A DNA stretch of 24,149 bases from a virus: the IMG/VR virus record IMGVR_UViG_3300042691_028197, positions 1-24,149 of that record; one strand, 5' to 3'. The position numbers and the translations under genes are program-made. The notes under the pieces were generated by a model, which worked only from the letters and a program-made list of their open reading frames with translations, was not told the DNA's origin and ran no database searches. Shown one piece after another: positions 1 through 9,501 of the stretch. Every line of letters begins with the position of its first letter. The first letter of the stretch is position 1.

Positions 1-2897
<2,897 letters not shown>

Positions 2898-2910
2898 ATC
2901 TGCCTCTACA

Positions 2911-2962
2911 TGCAACAAAACGTGGGGAAGAAATGACGCATCATTCCCCACGTTTTAAAATA
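2911..2962 (-). terminator. Strong hairpin between the two large low-complexity genes
   Basis: A perfect 13-bp inverted repeat, AAAACGTGGGGAA at 2917-2929 and its complement at 2944-2956, has a short inner stem (ATGA/TCAT) in the loop. On the minus strand the stem ends in GTTTTGTTGC, a short T tract, as in an intrinsic terminator. It lies just after the stop of the 1140-residue gene and 14 bases before the start of the next gene. That gene shows no clear promoter of its own, so the hairpin may be leaky or may work as a processing or mRNA-stabilising site. Confidence 0.75.
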
Positions 2963-2969
2963 CTAATTA

Positions 2970-5900
2970 TTATTGGTACTTTGCTCGAAAATTACGAGTT
3001 GCCAATGTGGGAGTTGCCGATTTAAACAATTTTGAACCACCTCGATAACCGCCAACCAAATGTCGTGTTCCTGCACTTCTCATGCTTGATACTGACTTCA
3101 TCATTGACTTACCTATCATTGGAGGCTTGCCTGGTTGTGGTTTTCGTATAGGACGAGGTATGTTTGGTAGTGGCATTATGCCAATCGGCGGTGTGTTTGG
3201 TCGTGGTTTTCGTATAGGACGAGGTATGTTTGGTAGTGGCATTATGCCAATTGGAGGTGTGTCTGGTTGTGGTTTTCGTATACCACCGCCACCAATCGGT
3301 GGTGGTGTTTGCATTTGACCTCCAAACGCTTTCATCATTGACTTCATCATGGCTCGACCACCCATTGATGGTTTGTTAGCTTTTATCCATGCTTGTTGGT
3401 TAGCACGAGGATTTGTCCCTGCCAAAATTTTACCCCAACCAGAAGCGTCTTGTGACTTCATCATGGCTCGACCACCACGATAACCGCCAACCAAATGTCG
3501 TGTTCCAGCACTTCTCATGCTTGATACTGACTTCATCATGCCACTTGTTCCACCTGTACCGCTTTTATAAGACTTTTGACCTTGCATCGCACCTTGCATT
3601 GAACCATTTGCACTACGATTTTGTTTAGGAAATGAATATGTAGATGGTTTTGCTGGTTGTGTTGGTTGGCGTGTTGCTTGTTGCATATTGTTGTAACGAG
3701 AATCATTATAGTCAACACGTGGCTTTGGGTTGTATTGATTATATGATTGAAGCATTGATAATAGTTTTGATTGTGCTGGTGTTTCAAAATGTAATGGTTG
3801 TGGTGATGGTTGTGGTGTCTGTGATGACGATGTTGGTTGCGGTGGTGCTTGTGTTGCAAAAGTTTCCATCCGTTGTATTTGTTTTGGAGACATTGTTCTT
3901 CTTGGCTCTTGAAAGTTCATAGATGGATACAGTGGATTTTGTGGTTGACCACGCATTGCACCTGCTTGCGCAGCTTGCATCGCACCATTTGGTCCAATGA
4001 TTAAATTGGCTGTGGGCATAGCGTATTGACCTGCTGTAGATAGACCTGGTGTGGGTGTTGGCATTTGATTATTTTTTGTTATTCTTCGTGTGCGCTTAGA
4101 CATAGATGACTTTGCCATTTTCTTTCCACCACGATAACCGCCAAGCAAATGCTCAATTCCTGCACTGCGCATGCGTGATACTGATTTACGCATTGATTTG
4201 CCTATTGGTTTAAAGAAACCATTACTTCCCAAGTTTATCTCACCAGGTGCTTGATGAACACCACCACTAATCGGAGGTGTGACTGGTTGTGGTTTTCGTA
4301 TAGGACGAGGTATGTTTGGTAGTGGCATTATGCCAATTGGAGGTGTGCCTGGTTGTGGTTTTCGTATAGGACGAGGTGTGCCTGGTTGTGGTTTTCGTAT
4401 ACCACCGCCACCAATCGGTGGTGGTGTTTGCATTTGACCAAACGCTTTCATCATTGACTTCATCATGGCTCGACCGCCCATTGATGCGTGACCATACAAA
4501 TCACGTCGTGAAGGTTTGGGCATTGATTTACCTTTTGTCATGTTTTTACCTTTCTTAATTGACTTTGCATCAGAATATTGTTCAAAGTCGGTAATATCAT
4601 TACTATCTTTTTGTCTTGTTGATACGTATCGTTTTAATTGTGGGTCATACACCATTTTGTCTTTTACTTGTTTTTGCGGTTTCCATGTACTCGTTGGTTT
4701 CATGGTGCCAGTTTCCCAAATTTGCATATCGTTTTTGCGTGATGCAATAGGAATTCCTTGCGCAACTTGGTCTTCACGCATTTGTTTACGAGGACCTTTA
4801 GGCATATCGGCGTATATTGAAACCCACTCACCTTTTTTATTTGGCGCAGTACGGTACATATATGTGTCTTTTAAACCGCCAGTTAATTTTGGCTTGGGCG
4901 TAGGCACAATGCTTTCACCCCAATCACGTACAAATTGCAATGCTCGTTCAATTGCATTTGACTCATCGTAACGACCAGTACGCTTACGCTCGCCTACAGT
5001 TTTTGCTCGAGTTGCCAAATCTTTCATAGATGGAACATTGGTGGTTTGCGAAAACGCTGGAGTATACTCTGTTGCAGGAATGGAAATAGATATTTTCTTA
5101 GAACGATTGCCAATTCCCTTTTTGCTTTCTTGAGAAACCAAATCAACAAGTTGCTTTCCGTAATCCAATATTTCTCCATACGTTTTACGATTTTCACGAG
5201 CAGCAATTTGTCCGTATTTTTTAGCACTTGACATGACACCAGGTGCATACTCTTTGGTTTTTCTTGATGTGCCATGTATTAAATTGGTGTTAGGTGTAAT
5301 GTATTGATTCATTACATCAATAATGTCATCAACGACATTGTTTTTTGTATTAGAAGATTTTTTAATCATGCGTTTTTGAGTTGAAACTCCTCGAATAAAA
5401 GTCGGCAACTGTTTTGAGTTACTAGTATTAGACTTTTGTTTTCTTCGTGATAAAAAATCTTTAATTTCTTGTTCTTTTCGAGATTGTTTTCTTTGCATAA
5501 AATCATCATAAAACGCAGAATTCATTTTGCGAGGTATTTCATTACCAAATGCATTTGTTGATGAAGATGAAGTTTTATCTTTTGACTCGGATTTTGAATT
5601 TGATAAATATTTTTTTCCTGCTTCAACTGCTTGATTGTACCAATCATTTGAAGATTTTGGTTTTTCATCTTCAACGTCAAAAAGTTGCCACGGTTTGAGA
5701 GAAGCCACGCCTAATGCAATAGCGGCATTTCGAAGGTTTTTTCGATTTCTAATAACAAAATTAGTTGCATCTTGAGCTTTTACGTTTCCTGCTTCAATTT
5801 CCGTACTTTTTCTTGCTGCATAATTGTCTTTTGCTTTTCCAGATTGGTCTATTTGGTCTTTTAATGTTTTAATTTTTTTCTCGTTTTGCTCAATTAATGC

Positions 5901-6392
5901 TTGTTCTCGCTCAACAAGTCTTTCATACTCTCTTGCTTGCCTGTCTTCTTTTCTTCGCCATACTTTTCCAGCTTTTGAGCCCAAGTATTGCCACAATGGA
6001 GATACAGGTTCGGGTACATATGCAGCGGCAATTGGGTCAACAGGTTTTACTGGCTCAAATGGCGGTGCGCCAGGCGGAACTGGAGAACTTACAGACATCA
6101 CCTCTGGTTCTGCTGGTGTTGGTGTTGGTGTTGGTTCTTGTTCTTTTAATTTAGTTTTTCTATTGTTTAAATTTTCGCTACGTTCACTTTTCTTACCACC
6201 TACAATTCGCCTTGTGACTGTAGTTGTTTCTTCAACTACATCACCTACGTTTGGCACTCTTGCTATTCTTGCTTTTCTAATATTCCCTTTTGCAAAAGGT
6301 TTATTTGATGCATACTGCGTCATGCCAGCCGACGCACTGCTTACGCCTGAATTACCAGGCATTTTTTTAATTTCAGAAAATATTTTGCTCAT
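2970..6392 (-). CDS. 1140-residue basic, disordered, repeat-bearing protein
   Basis: A complete frame from ATG at 6392 to a stop at 2970. Visible parts in order: a basic N-terminus (1-90); a TPTPTP/Pro-rich linker (87-130); a charged stretch likely to form a coiled coil (145-190, rich in E, R, Q, K); a Ser/Lys-rich polar middle (250-480); then from about 637 a mosaic of repeated cassettes. These are SMGGRAMMKSMMKAFG (637-652 and 1009-1024), PIRKPQPGTPP/IGIMPLPN units (665-707 and 1040-1092) and a Met/Arg cassette ending in GGYRGG (733-756, 951-974, 1096-1119). Residues 798-812 carry IIGPNGAMQAAQAGA, shared with the next gene. There are very many Lys and Arg and few acidic residues. I recognise no family. 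A nucleic-acid-binding internal virion protein would fit the composition, but this is inference. No convincing promoter is seen just upstream; it may depend on the promoter of the 73-residue gene. Confidence 0.9.
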   Translation of the reverse strand: MSKIFSEIKKMPGNSGVSSASAGMTQYASNKPFAKGNIRKARIARVPNVGDVVEETTTVTRRIVGGKKSERSENLNNRKTKLKEQEPTPTPTPAEPEVMSVSSPVPPGAPPFEPVKPVDPIAAAYVPEPVSPLWQYLGSKAGKVWRRKEDRQAREYERLVEREQALIEQNEKKIKTLKDQIDQSGKAKDNYAARKSTEIEAGNVKAQDATNFVIRNRKNLRNAAIALGVASLKPWQLFDVEDEKPKSSNDWYNQAVEAGKKYLSNSKSESKDKTSSSSTNAFGNEIPRKMNSAFYDDFMQRKQSRKEQEIKDFLSRRKQKSNTSNSKQLPTFIRGVSTQKRMIKKSSNTKNNVVDDIIDVMNQYITPNTNLIHGTSRKTKEYAPGVMSSAKKYGQIAARENRKTYGEILDYGKQLVDLVSQESKKGIGNRSKKISISIPATEYTPAFSQTTNVPSMKDLATRAKTVGERKRTGRYDESNAIERALQFVRDWGESIVPTPKPKLTGGLKDTYMYRTAPNKKGEWVSIYADMPKGPRKQMREDQVAQGIPIASRKNDMQIWETGTMKPTSTWKPQKQVKDKMVYDPQLKRYVSTRQKDSNDITDFEQYSDAKSIKKGKNMTKGKSMPKPSRRDLYGHASMGGRAMMKSMMKAFGQMQTPPPIGGGGIRKPQPGTPRPIRKPQPGTPPIGIMPLPNIPRPIRKPQPVTPPISGGVHQAPGEINLGSNGFFKPIGKSMRKSVSRMRSAGIEHLLGGYRGGKKMAKSSMSKRTRRITKNNQMPTPTPGLSTAGQYAMPTANLIIGPNGAMQAAQAGAMRGQPQNPLYPSMNFQEPRRTMSPKQIQRMETFATQAPPQPTSSSQTPQPSPQPLHFETPAQSKLLSMLQSYNQYNPKPRVDYNDSRYNNMQQATRQPTQPAKPSTYSFPKQNRSANGSMQGAMQGQKSYKSGTGGTSGMMKSVSSMRSAGTRHLVGGYRGGRAMMKSQDASGWGKILAGTNPRANQQAWIKANKPSMGGRAMMKSMMKAFGGQMQTPPPIGGGGIRKPQPDTPPIGIMPLPNIPRPIRKPRPNTPPIGIMPLPNIPRPIRKPQPGKPPMIGKSMMKSVSSMRSAGTRHLVGGYRGGSKLFKSATPTLATRNFRAKYQ
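3036..3368 (-). repeat. Repeat block B, C-terminal copy of the cassette array
   Basis: Residues 1009-1119 of the 1140-residue protein. Cassettes run in the order SMGGRAMMKSMMKAFG, MQTPPPIGGGG, Pro-rich IRKP/IGIMPLPN units, then the Met/Arg GGYRGG cassette. The same order and near-identical DNA occur at 4125-4484, so this is a segmental duplication. Here the long IGIMPLPN unit appears twice. Confidence 0.9.
3471..3542 (-). repeat. Extra copy of the Met/Arg GGYRGG cassette
   Basis: Residues 951-974 of the 1140-residue protein. The DNA is nearly identical to 3036-3107 (copy 3) and more distant from 4125-4196 (copy 1). It is followed by a second RAMMKS motif, so the cassette boundary may be a recombination point. 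Confidence 0.9.
4125..4484 (-). repeat. Repeat block A, internal copy of the cassette array
   Basis: Residues 637-756 of the 1140-residue protein, in the same cassette order as 3036-3368. It has one long IGIMPLPN unit plus shorter PIRKPQPGTP units and a unique insert around residues 708-732. Differences in unit number between the two blocks suggest slippage or recombination after duplication. Confidence 0.9.
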
Positions 6393-6515
6393 AATTTATC
6401 TTTCTGCATGAGCACATATTGACTATCGCACATTTTTTAATAGTAATAAGTGTAAGAAAAGAGGGGATACAAAGAGGAAATAAAAAAGTGCGTGCCAATT
6501 AACAAGTATTACATA

Positions 6516-6737
6516 CTACTTGTTTGTGCCAGGAATGTAATAATCTCCTCTGGTTTTTGGCAACGCATCAACCGAACGATACCCCTGACGTGGCGGACCA
6601 AACGTATTGGTGTCAGTGCCACGCTTAATGCCTGTTTTTGGTGTTTGGTCTTTGGCGTTTGTCCCTGGCTTGTAATAACCAACTTCGCATGGGTCACAAC
6701 TTACGCTACGGGCAGTGATGTTGTCAATCTGTGACAT
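6516..6737 (-). CDS. 73-residue hypothetical protein with duplicated YYxPGTN motif
   Basis: ATG at 6737 lies five bases after a perfect AGGAGG ribosome binding site (6743-6748), downstream of a good promoter, so this short frame is very likely real. The protein is polar, Gly/Thr/Lys-rich and without a hydrophobic segment. It carries a CxxC pair (C14, C17). A seven-residue motif occurs twice: YYKPGTN at 21-27 and YYIPGTN at 66-72, the latter almost at the C-terminus. I do not recognise the family. It is transcribed toward the 1140-residue gene 123 bases away and may share a transcript with it. A small structural or decoration protein is possible but not shown by the sequence. The overlapping plus frame at 6492-6734 has no ribosome binding site and was rejected. 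Confidence 0.75.
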   Translation of the reverse strand: MSQIDNITARSVSCDPCEVGYYKPGTNAKDQTPKTGIKRGTDTNTFGPPRQGYRSVDALPKTRGDYYIPGTNK

Positions 6738-6771
6738 AGTGTCCTCCTAAAATAAATACGCAACTATCTGT

Positions 6772-6800
6772 ATAATATAAGAAATAAGAAAATTGTGCAA
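6772..6800 (-). promoter_or_regulatory. Sigma70-type promoter for the 73-residue gene
   Basis: On the minus strand, TTGCAC (6795-6800) and TATTAT (6772-6777) are separated by 17 bases, with the AGGAGG ribosome binding site about 23 bases further on. The same AT-rich segment read on the plus strand contains TATAAT (6771-6776). That could serve the divergent gene at 6826, but no plus-strand -35 box is visible. Confidence 0.65.
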
Positions 6801-6825
6801 TACCACACAAAAGGAGACGTATTGT

Positions 6826-7434
6826 ATGAATAAATCACGCACATCACCAGTTGTTATTGATAAGCGAGAACGTGCAGTGCAAGCACTTGAATTGCGCAAA
6901 GCGGGTATATCATACGATTTAATTGCACAACGATTAAACTATTCAAATCGCACTGCCGCATATCGTGCTGTAAGTAGACTTTTGTCTGCAACTGAAAAAG
7001 AGGCATCGAACGATTTGCGAGAAGTGGAATTGCGACGTTTAGACGACTTGTTTTTGTCAGTATACCAAAAAGCAAGAAACGCCGCTGACCCATTGCAATT
7101 GCAAGCAGTTGACCGATGTTTACGCATTATGGAACGTCGTGCCAAAATTGCTGGTATTGATGCACCCGAAAAAACACAAACCGATGTGCGTCAAGTTATC
7201 AAAGTGGTATACGAAGATGTTCAGTACGCCGATGATTTTGATGATGAGCCAAGTCAGGCACAACAAATGCAACATGCAGGGTTACTTGCTATGGGTGCCA
7301 ATACAGAGGTGTCTGATGAGGAGTGGGAGGAATATGAGGATGACGATGAAGAGTGGGGTGATGATGATACGGCACAAAATACAGACGAATTATCGCCTAT
7401 TGACAGCACCGTCTCTGTCAATCATACCAAGTAA
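6826..7434 (+). CDS. HTH protein resembling phage terminase small subunits
   Basis: 202 residues. I chose the ATG at 6826 rather than an upstream in-frame start at 6793, because AAGGAG sits nine bases before it. Residues 12-50 form a helix-turn-helix-like block (KRERAVQALELRKAG, then SYDLIAQRLNYSNRTAAYRAVS). This is typical of a widespread phage family often labelled terminase small subunit, which recognises viral DNA for packaging. Residues 55-115 are predicted helical, including LQAVDRCLRIMERRAKIAGID, which matches the family pattern by eye. The tail (160-185) is extremely acidic and may contact the large subunit or portal. No large subunit is in the window, so a plain DNA-binding regulator remains possible. 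It is divergent from the 73-residue gene and 32 bases upstream of the neck-like gene. Confidence 0.7.
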   Translation: MNKSRTSPVVIDKRERAVQALELRKAGISYDLIAQRLNYSNRTAAYRAVSRLLSATEKEASNDLREVELRRLDDLFLSVYQKARNAADPLQLQAVDRCLRIMERRAKIAGIDAPEKTQTDVRQVIKVVYEDVQYADDFDDEPSQAQQMQHAGLLAMGANTEVSDEEWEEYEDDDEEWGDDDTAQNTDELSPIDSTVSVNHTK

Positions 7435-7466
7435 CCCTAATAATCATTATACAACAAAGAGATTTT

Positions 7467-8144
7467 ATGTTTAACCTTATTTCAAATCGTGTTAGTTCTT
7501 TCGTAAGTGGAATGTCTAATGCTATCGCACAAAAATCACAAAAAATTATTCGTGGCGTAACCTCTTGGAGTTCGGTTACGCCATCTGCTTTTTTTTCTAA
7601 ATTAACATCAATGATTAGCAGTCGAGTGTCAGACATTCGTGGTTCAAATCCTAGTGCGGTTACAAAAAATTACGCACCATCAAGAAAGCCCAGTCGTTCA
7701 TCATCAGATATTGCAGGTGAGGGTTTTTACGAGTTTGCTGATGTGTGCGATGGTTTAGCAGAAAGCATTCCGTCAATTATTTCCGCCGAGGCAACATTAA
7801 GTGCAGAGCAAATGCGCACACGATTAATGCAATATCCACCCGCTCCAGCTGGCAGTACATACAATCGTACGTTTGCTTTACAACAAGGATGGAAAACTGC
7901 AACAATTTCATTTGATGTTGATGTTACTTATTCAATTGATTCAGTTCCATCCATAACAAATCCTGATGCGTCAGTAAACTTGGCAAACACAGTTCCATAT
8001 GCTAAATGGGTGCAACGTCGTGCAACGCAAGCATCAATTCATCGTGGAAGATGGAATACAGTTGAAGATGTGTCCGAACAAGAATTACCAGATTTTGTTA
8101 ACCGCATACAAGATTTTTTAAATCAATTATTTAATAAACTGTAA
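7467..8144 (+). CDS. Putative neck / tail-completion protein
   Basis: 225 residues. The start follows an AAAGAG-type ribosome binding site. Residues 1-80 are Ser-rich, basic and low complexity. The part from about 110 has the pattern LMQYPPAPAGSTYNRTFALQQGW (120-142), then NTVPYAKWVQ (174-183) and IHRGRWNTVEDV (191-202). This matches from memory a group of HK97 gp10-like / tail-completion proteins (YPPxxxGSxYxRTxxLxxxW, then YAxYVQ and HxGRW). Such proteins sit at the head-tail interface. The assignment is by motif only, and the Ser-rich N-terminal extension is unusual. It lies 32 bases after the terminase-small-like gene and is probably co-transcribed. It is on the strand opposite to the tail operon, which is uncommon for a connector. 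Confidence 0.55.
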   Translation: MFNLISNRVSSFVSGMSNAIAQKSQKIIRGVTSWSSVTPSAFFSKLTSMISSRVSDIRGSNPSAVTKNYAPSRKPSRSSSDIAGEGFYEFADVCDGLAESIPSIISAEATLSAEQMRTRLMQYPPAPAGSTYNRTFALQQGWKTATISFDVDVTYSIDSVPSITNPDASVNLANTVPYAKWVQRRATQASIHRGRWNTVEDVSEQELPDFVNRIQDFLNQLFNKL

Positions 8145-8150
8145 TTTTCT

Positions 8151-8179
8151 TTGACAATATGTATATTTAATGATAATAT
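8151..8179 (+). promoter_or_regulatory. Consensus-type promoter upstream of the 35-residue gene
   Basis: TTGACA at 8151-8156, 17 AT-rich bases, then TAATAT at 8174-8179. The -35 box starts seven bases after the stop of the preceding gene. A leader follows with AGAAAGGAAC, the same ribosome binding element used by the minus-strand genes at 9384, 10158 and 10793. Confidence 0.75.
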
Positions 8180-8206
8180 ACATATGCGCTCTTAGAAAGG
8201 AACTAC

Positions 8207-8314
8207 ATGAAAGAAAACATCTTGGATGTTATCGCAATGGTGTGCTTAGGTTTTGCAATCATTCATGCAATTGAATCGTTAGGCGAATTTATTCTAAGGC
8301 TATTGGGGAAGTAA
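8207..8314 (+). CDS. 35-residue single-helix, membrane-like peptide
   Basis: ATG at 8207 lies seven bases after AAAGGA and the frame ends with TAA at 8312-8314. The product begins MKENILDVIAMVCLGFAIIH and continues AIESLGEFILRLLGK. Residues 5-22 are hydrophobic enough for one transmembrane or membrane-surface helix, with a charged amphipathic end. It is the only gene between a strong promoter (8151-8179) and a terminator hairpin (8329-8376), which argues that it is expressed. The family is unknown. A small membrane protein of the kind phages use to alter the host envelope, or to support lysis or superinfection exclusion, is conceivable, but the sequence does not decide this. Confidence 0.6.
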   Translation: MKENILDVIAMVCLGFAIIHAIESLGEFILRLLGK

Positions 8315-8328
8315 TGTAATTAGAGCGC

Positions 8329-8376
8329 AAAAAACACGCCGCGTTGTCATATATAATGAAACGTGGCGTGTTTTTG
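8329..8376 (+). terminator. Hairpin terminator after the 35-residue gene
   Basis: AAAACACGCC (8331-8340) pairs with GGCGTGTTTT (8365-8374). The stem extends inward by CGTT/AACG and ends in TTTTTGTT. An A tract on the other side could also stop minus-strand transcripts. The nuclease gene begins 19 bases downstream without a visible promoter of its own, so some read-through or attenuation is implied. Confidence 0.8.
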
Positions 8377-8392
8377 TTGAAAGGAACGACAT

Positions 8393-8845
8393 ATGGCTAA
8401 ACAAAACGAATTGATTGAGCAAAAGACATTGTTTGAATTCTTGGCGATGATTGAATCGCAAGAACCAATGTTACAGTATTTGTTTCACGTGCCAAATGGT
8501 GGTCATCGTCACCCTGTGGTAGCGGCGCAAATGAAGTCTGCTGGTGTCAAACGAGGCGTGCCTGATTTGTTATTTCCAATTGGGTTTGGTCAGTATCATG
8601 GTCTTGCTATCGAAATGAAAGCAGGGGTTAATCGAACTACCAAAGAACAACTTGTGTGGCTTGATGTACTACAAGCACAAGGATGGAAAACAGATGTGTG
8701 TTATGGATGGGTGCGTGCGGCAATTACTATTGTTGAGTACATTGGTCGTGACCCCAAAAAATACAATCTTGATATGGCACTTGATGCATATGACAGACAA
8801 CATGCTAAAATAAAAGTGCCTCGCAAAAATTCCAAAAACGGTTAA
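8393..8845 (+). CDS. VRR-NUC domain nuclease
   Basis: 150 residues, starting at ATG 8393 after AAAGGAAC. The protein is essentially one VRR-NUC domain of the PD-(D/E)xK nuclease superfamily. NGGHRHP lies at 35-41, then GVKRGVPDLLFP (51-62) with the metal-binding D58, LAIEMKAG (71-78) with E74 and K76, and TKEQLVWLDVLQAQGW (83-98) with Q86. All expected catalytic residues are present. Stand-alone VRR-NUC proteins are common in phages and are thought to act on branched or damaged DNA during replication, recombination or packaging. The exact substrate here is unknown. It follows the 35-residue gene and its terminator hairpin and faces the minus-strand 158-residue gene across a shared bidirectional terminator. 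The C-terminal 30 residues are basic. Confidence 0.85.
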   Translation: MAKQNELIEQKTLFEFLAMIESQEPMLQYLFHVPNGGHRHPVVAAQMKSAGVKRGVPDLLFPIGFGQYHGLAIEMKAGVNRTTKEQLVWLDVLQAQGWKTDVCYGWVRAAITIVEYIGRDPKKYNLDMALDAYDRQHAKIKVPRKNSKNG

Positions 8846-8860
8846 CCTAAAAGCACACAA

Positions 8861-8907
8861 AAAAGCACGTTTCTCATCTGATTACCAGACAAGAAACGTG
8901 CTTTTTG
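8861..8907. terminator. Bidirectional terminator between convergent genes
   Basis: GCACGTTTCT (8865-8874) pairs with AGAAACGTGC (8892-8901), flanked by AAAAAA on the left and TTTTTGTT on the right. It can therefore stop transcripts in both directions. An inner TCTG/CAGA stem sits in the loop. It separates the plus-strand nuclease from the minus-strand 158-residue gene, whose stop codon directly abuts the hairpin. Confidence 0.85.
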
Positions 8908-9384
8908 TTAGTCGATGCGTGAGTTCATACGGGCACTTTCAATCCCGTTATCACGCAAGACTTGTGCAAACGCACGGGCATATGCCTCATTGCGTTCTAG
9001 CGACTGAGTGCCAATGAATACGGAGATTTGCCATCCACCGTAATATCCTATCCCTCCAATGTCGTTTTTCTTCAACCACTGCACAAACTTTCCTCGTGCA
9101 GGGCGAATTTCAATCCACGCAAATCCGCACACCCCACCTTCGACATAATACATTGTTTTTGATGTATCAATATCGTTACCAAATGGAGTTGTTGGCGTAC
9201 CAACAATCATTGGTGTGGGCTTGCACTTTTTTGACGCTTGGATTCCAGCGTGGCGAGCCTTGTTGTAAATGCTCTTACACGCACGGTCGGTCAACTTCTT
9301 TTTCTTGACCTTGACCTCAACTTCGACTTTGGGAGTGCTAACGTCAACGTTGACAATCGTTGACTTTTGTTCTTCTGTAGTCAT
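8908..9384 (-). CDS. Conserved phage hypothetical protein (CGFAW...YYGG...SRID type)
   Basis: 158 residues from ATG at 9384, preceded by AGAAAGGAAC. The first 30 residues are variable, with alternating Val/Glu/Lys. Residues 31-158 look like one compact domain: ACKSIYNKARHAGIQA (35-50), PTPMIV (56-61), GVCGFAWIEIRPA (84-96), WLKKN (103-107), YYGG (114-117), QSLERNEAYARAFAQVL (127-143) and the terminal SRID. I recall this pattern from hypothetical proteins of many phages and some plasmids, with no known function. No metal-binding or catalytic set is obvious. The gene has its own promoter and terminator and is a self-contained unit. It is not related to the two neighbours upstream. Confidence 0.85.
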   Translation of the reverse strand: MTTEEQKSTIVNVDVSTPKVEVEVKVKKKKLTDRACKSIYNKARHAGIQASKKCKPTPMIVGTPTTPFGNDIDTSKTMYYVEGGVCGFAWIEIRPARGKFVQWLKKNDIGGIGYYGGWQISVFIGTQSLERNEAYARAFAQVLRDNGIESARMNSRID

Positions 9385-9399
9385 TTGTGTTCCTTTCTA

Positions 9400-9409
9400 C
9401 ACATATGTG
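9400..9409. promoter_or_regulatory. Palindrome in the leader of the 158-residue gene
   Basis: CACATATGTG is a perfect 10-bp palindrome inside a longer imperfect one (about 9396-9414). It lies between the -10 box and the ribosome binding site and could be an operator or a small mRNA stem. The leaders of the other units lack it, so its role is uncertain. Confidence 0.35.
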
Positions 9410-9422
9410 AACTACAGATATT

Positions 9423-9450
9423 ATTATATATTAAATATATATTTTGTCAA
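9423..9450 (-). promoter_or_regulatory. Consensus promoter for the 158-residue gene
   Basis: On the minus strand, TTGACA (9445-9450) and TATAAT (9423-9428) are separated by 16 AT-only bases. It starts right after the terminator hairpin of the 218-residue gene, so the two units abut. Confidence 0.85.
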
Positions 9451-9453
9451 ATA

Positions 9454-9497
9454 AAAAACCGTCAAATCGTTGTTTTTAACAATTTGACGGTTTTTTT
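9454..9497 (-). terminator. Terminator of the 218-residue gene
   Basis: CCGTCAAATCGTTG pairs with CAATTTGACGG (roughly 9459-9472 with 9480-9490, one mismatch), flanked by AAAAAA and TTTTTTT. It begins four bases past the gene's stop and could work in both directions. On the minus strand it is followed at once by the next promoter. Confidence 0.85.
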
Positions 9498-9501
9498 GTT
9501 A

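Noticed and set aside
3036-4484. Repeats in the 1140-residue gene as a CRISPR array
   Set aside because: The repeats are in frame, of variable length, not separated by regular unique spacers, and encode conserved protein cassettes.
6501-6524. Inverted repeat AACAAGTA / TACTTGTT at the end of the 73-residue gene as a terminator
   Set aside because: The stem is only 8 bp and AT-rich, and the minus-strand T run begins about 12 bases after it, too far for a normal intrinsic terminator.
6492-6734. Plus-strand 80-codon frame overlapping the 73-residue minus gene
   Set aside because: It lacks a ribosome binding site and promoter. The minus frame has a perfect AGGAGG and a promoter with 17-base spacing.
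6793-6825. Upstream start at 6793 for the terminase-small-like gene
   Set aside because: AAGGAG lies inside this stretch at the right distance for the ATG at 6826. The added residues (MCNTTQKETYC) are encoded by the ribosome binding region.
8340-8360. TATAAT in the loop of the 8329-8376 hairpin as a promoter for the nuclease
   Set aside because: No -35-like hexamer lies 16-18 bases upstream on the plus strand, where the sequence is an A/C-rich stem arm.
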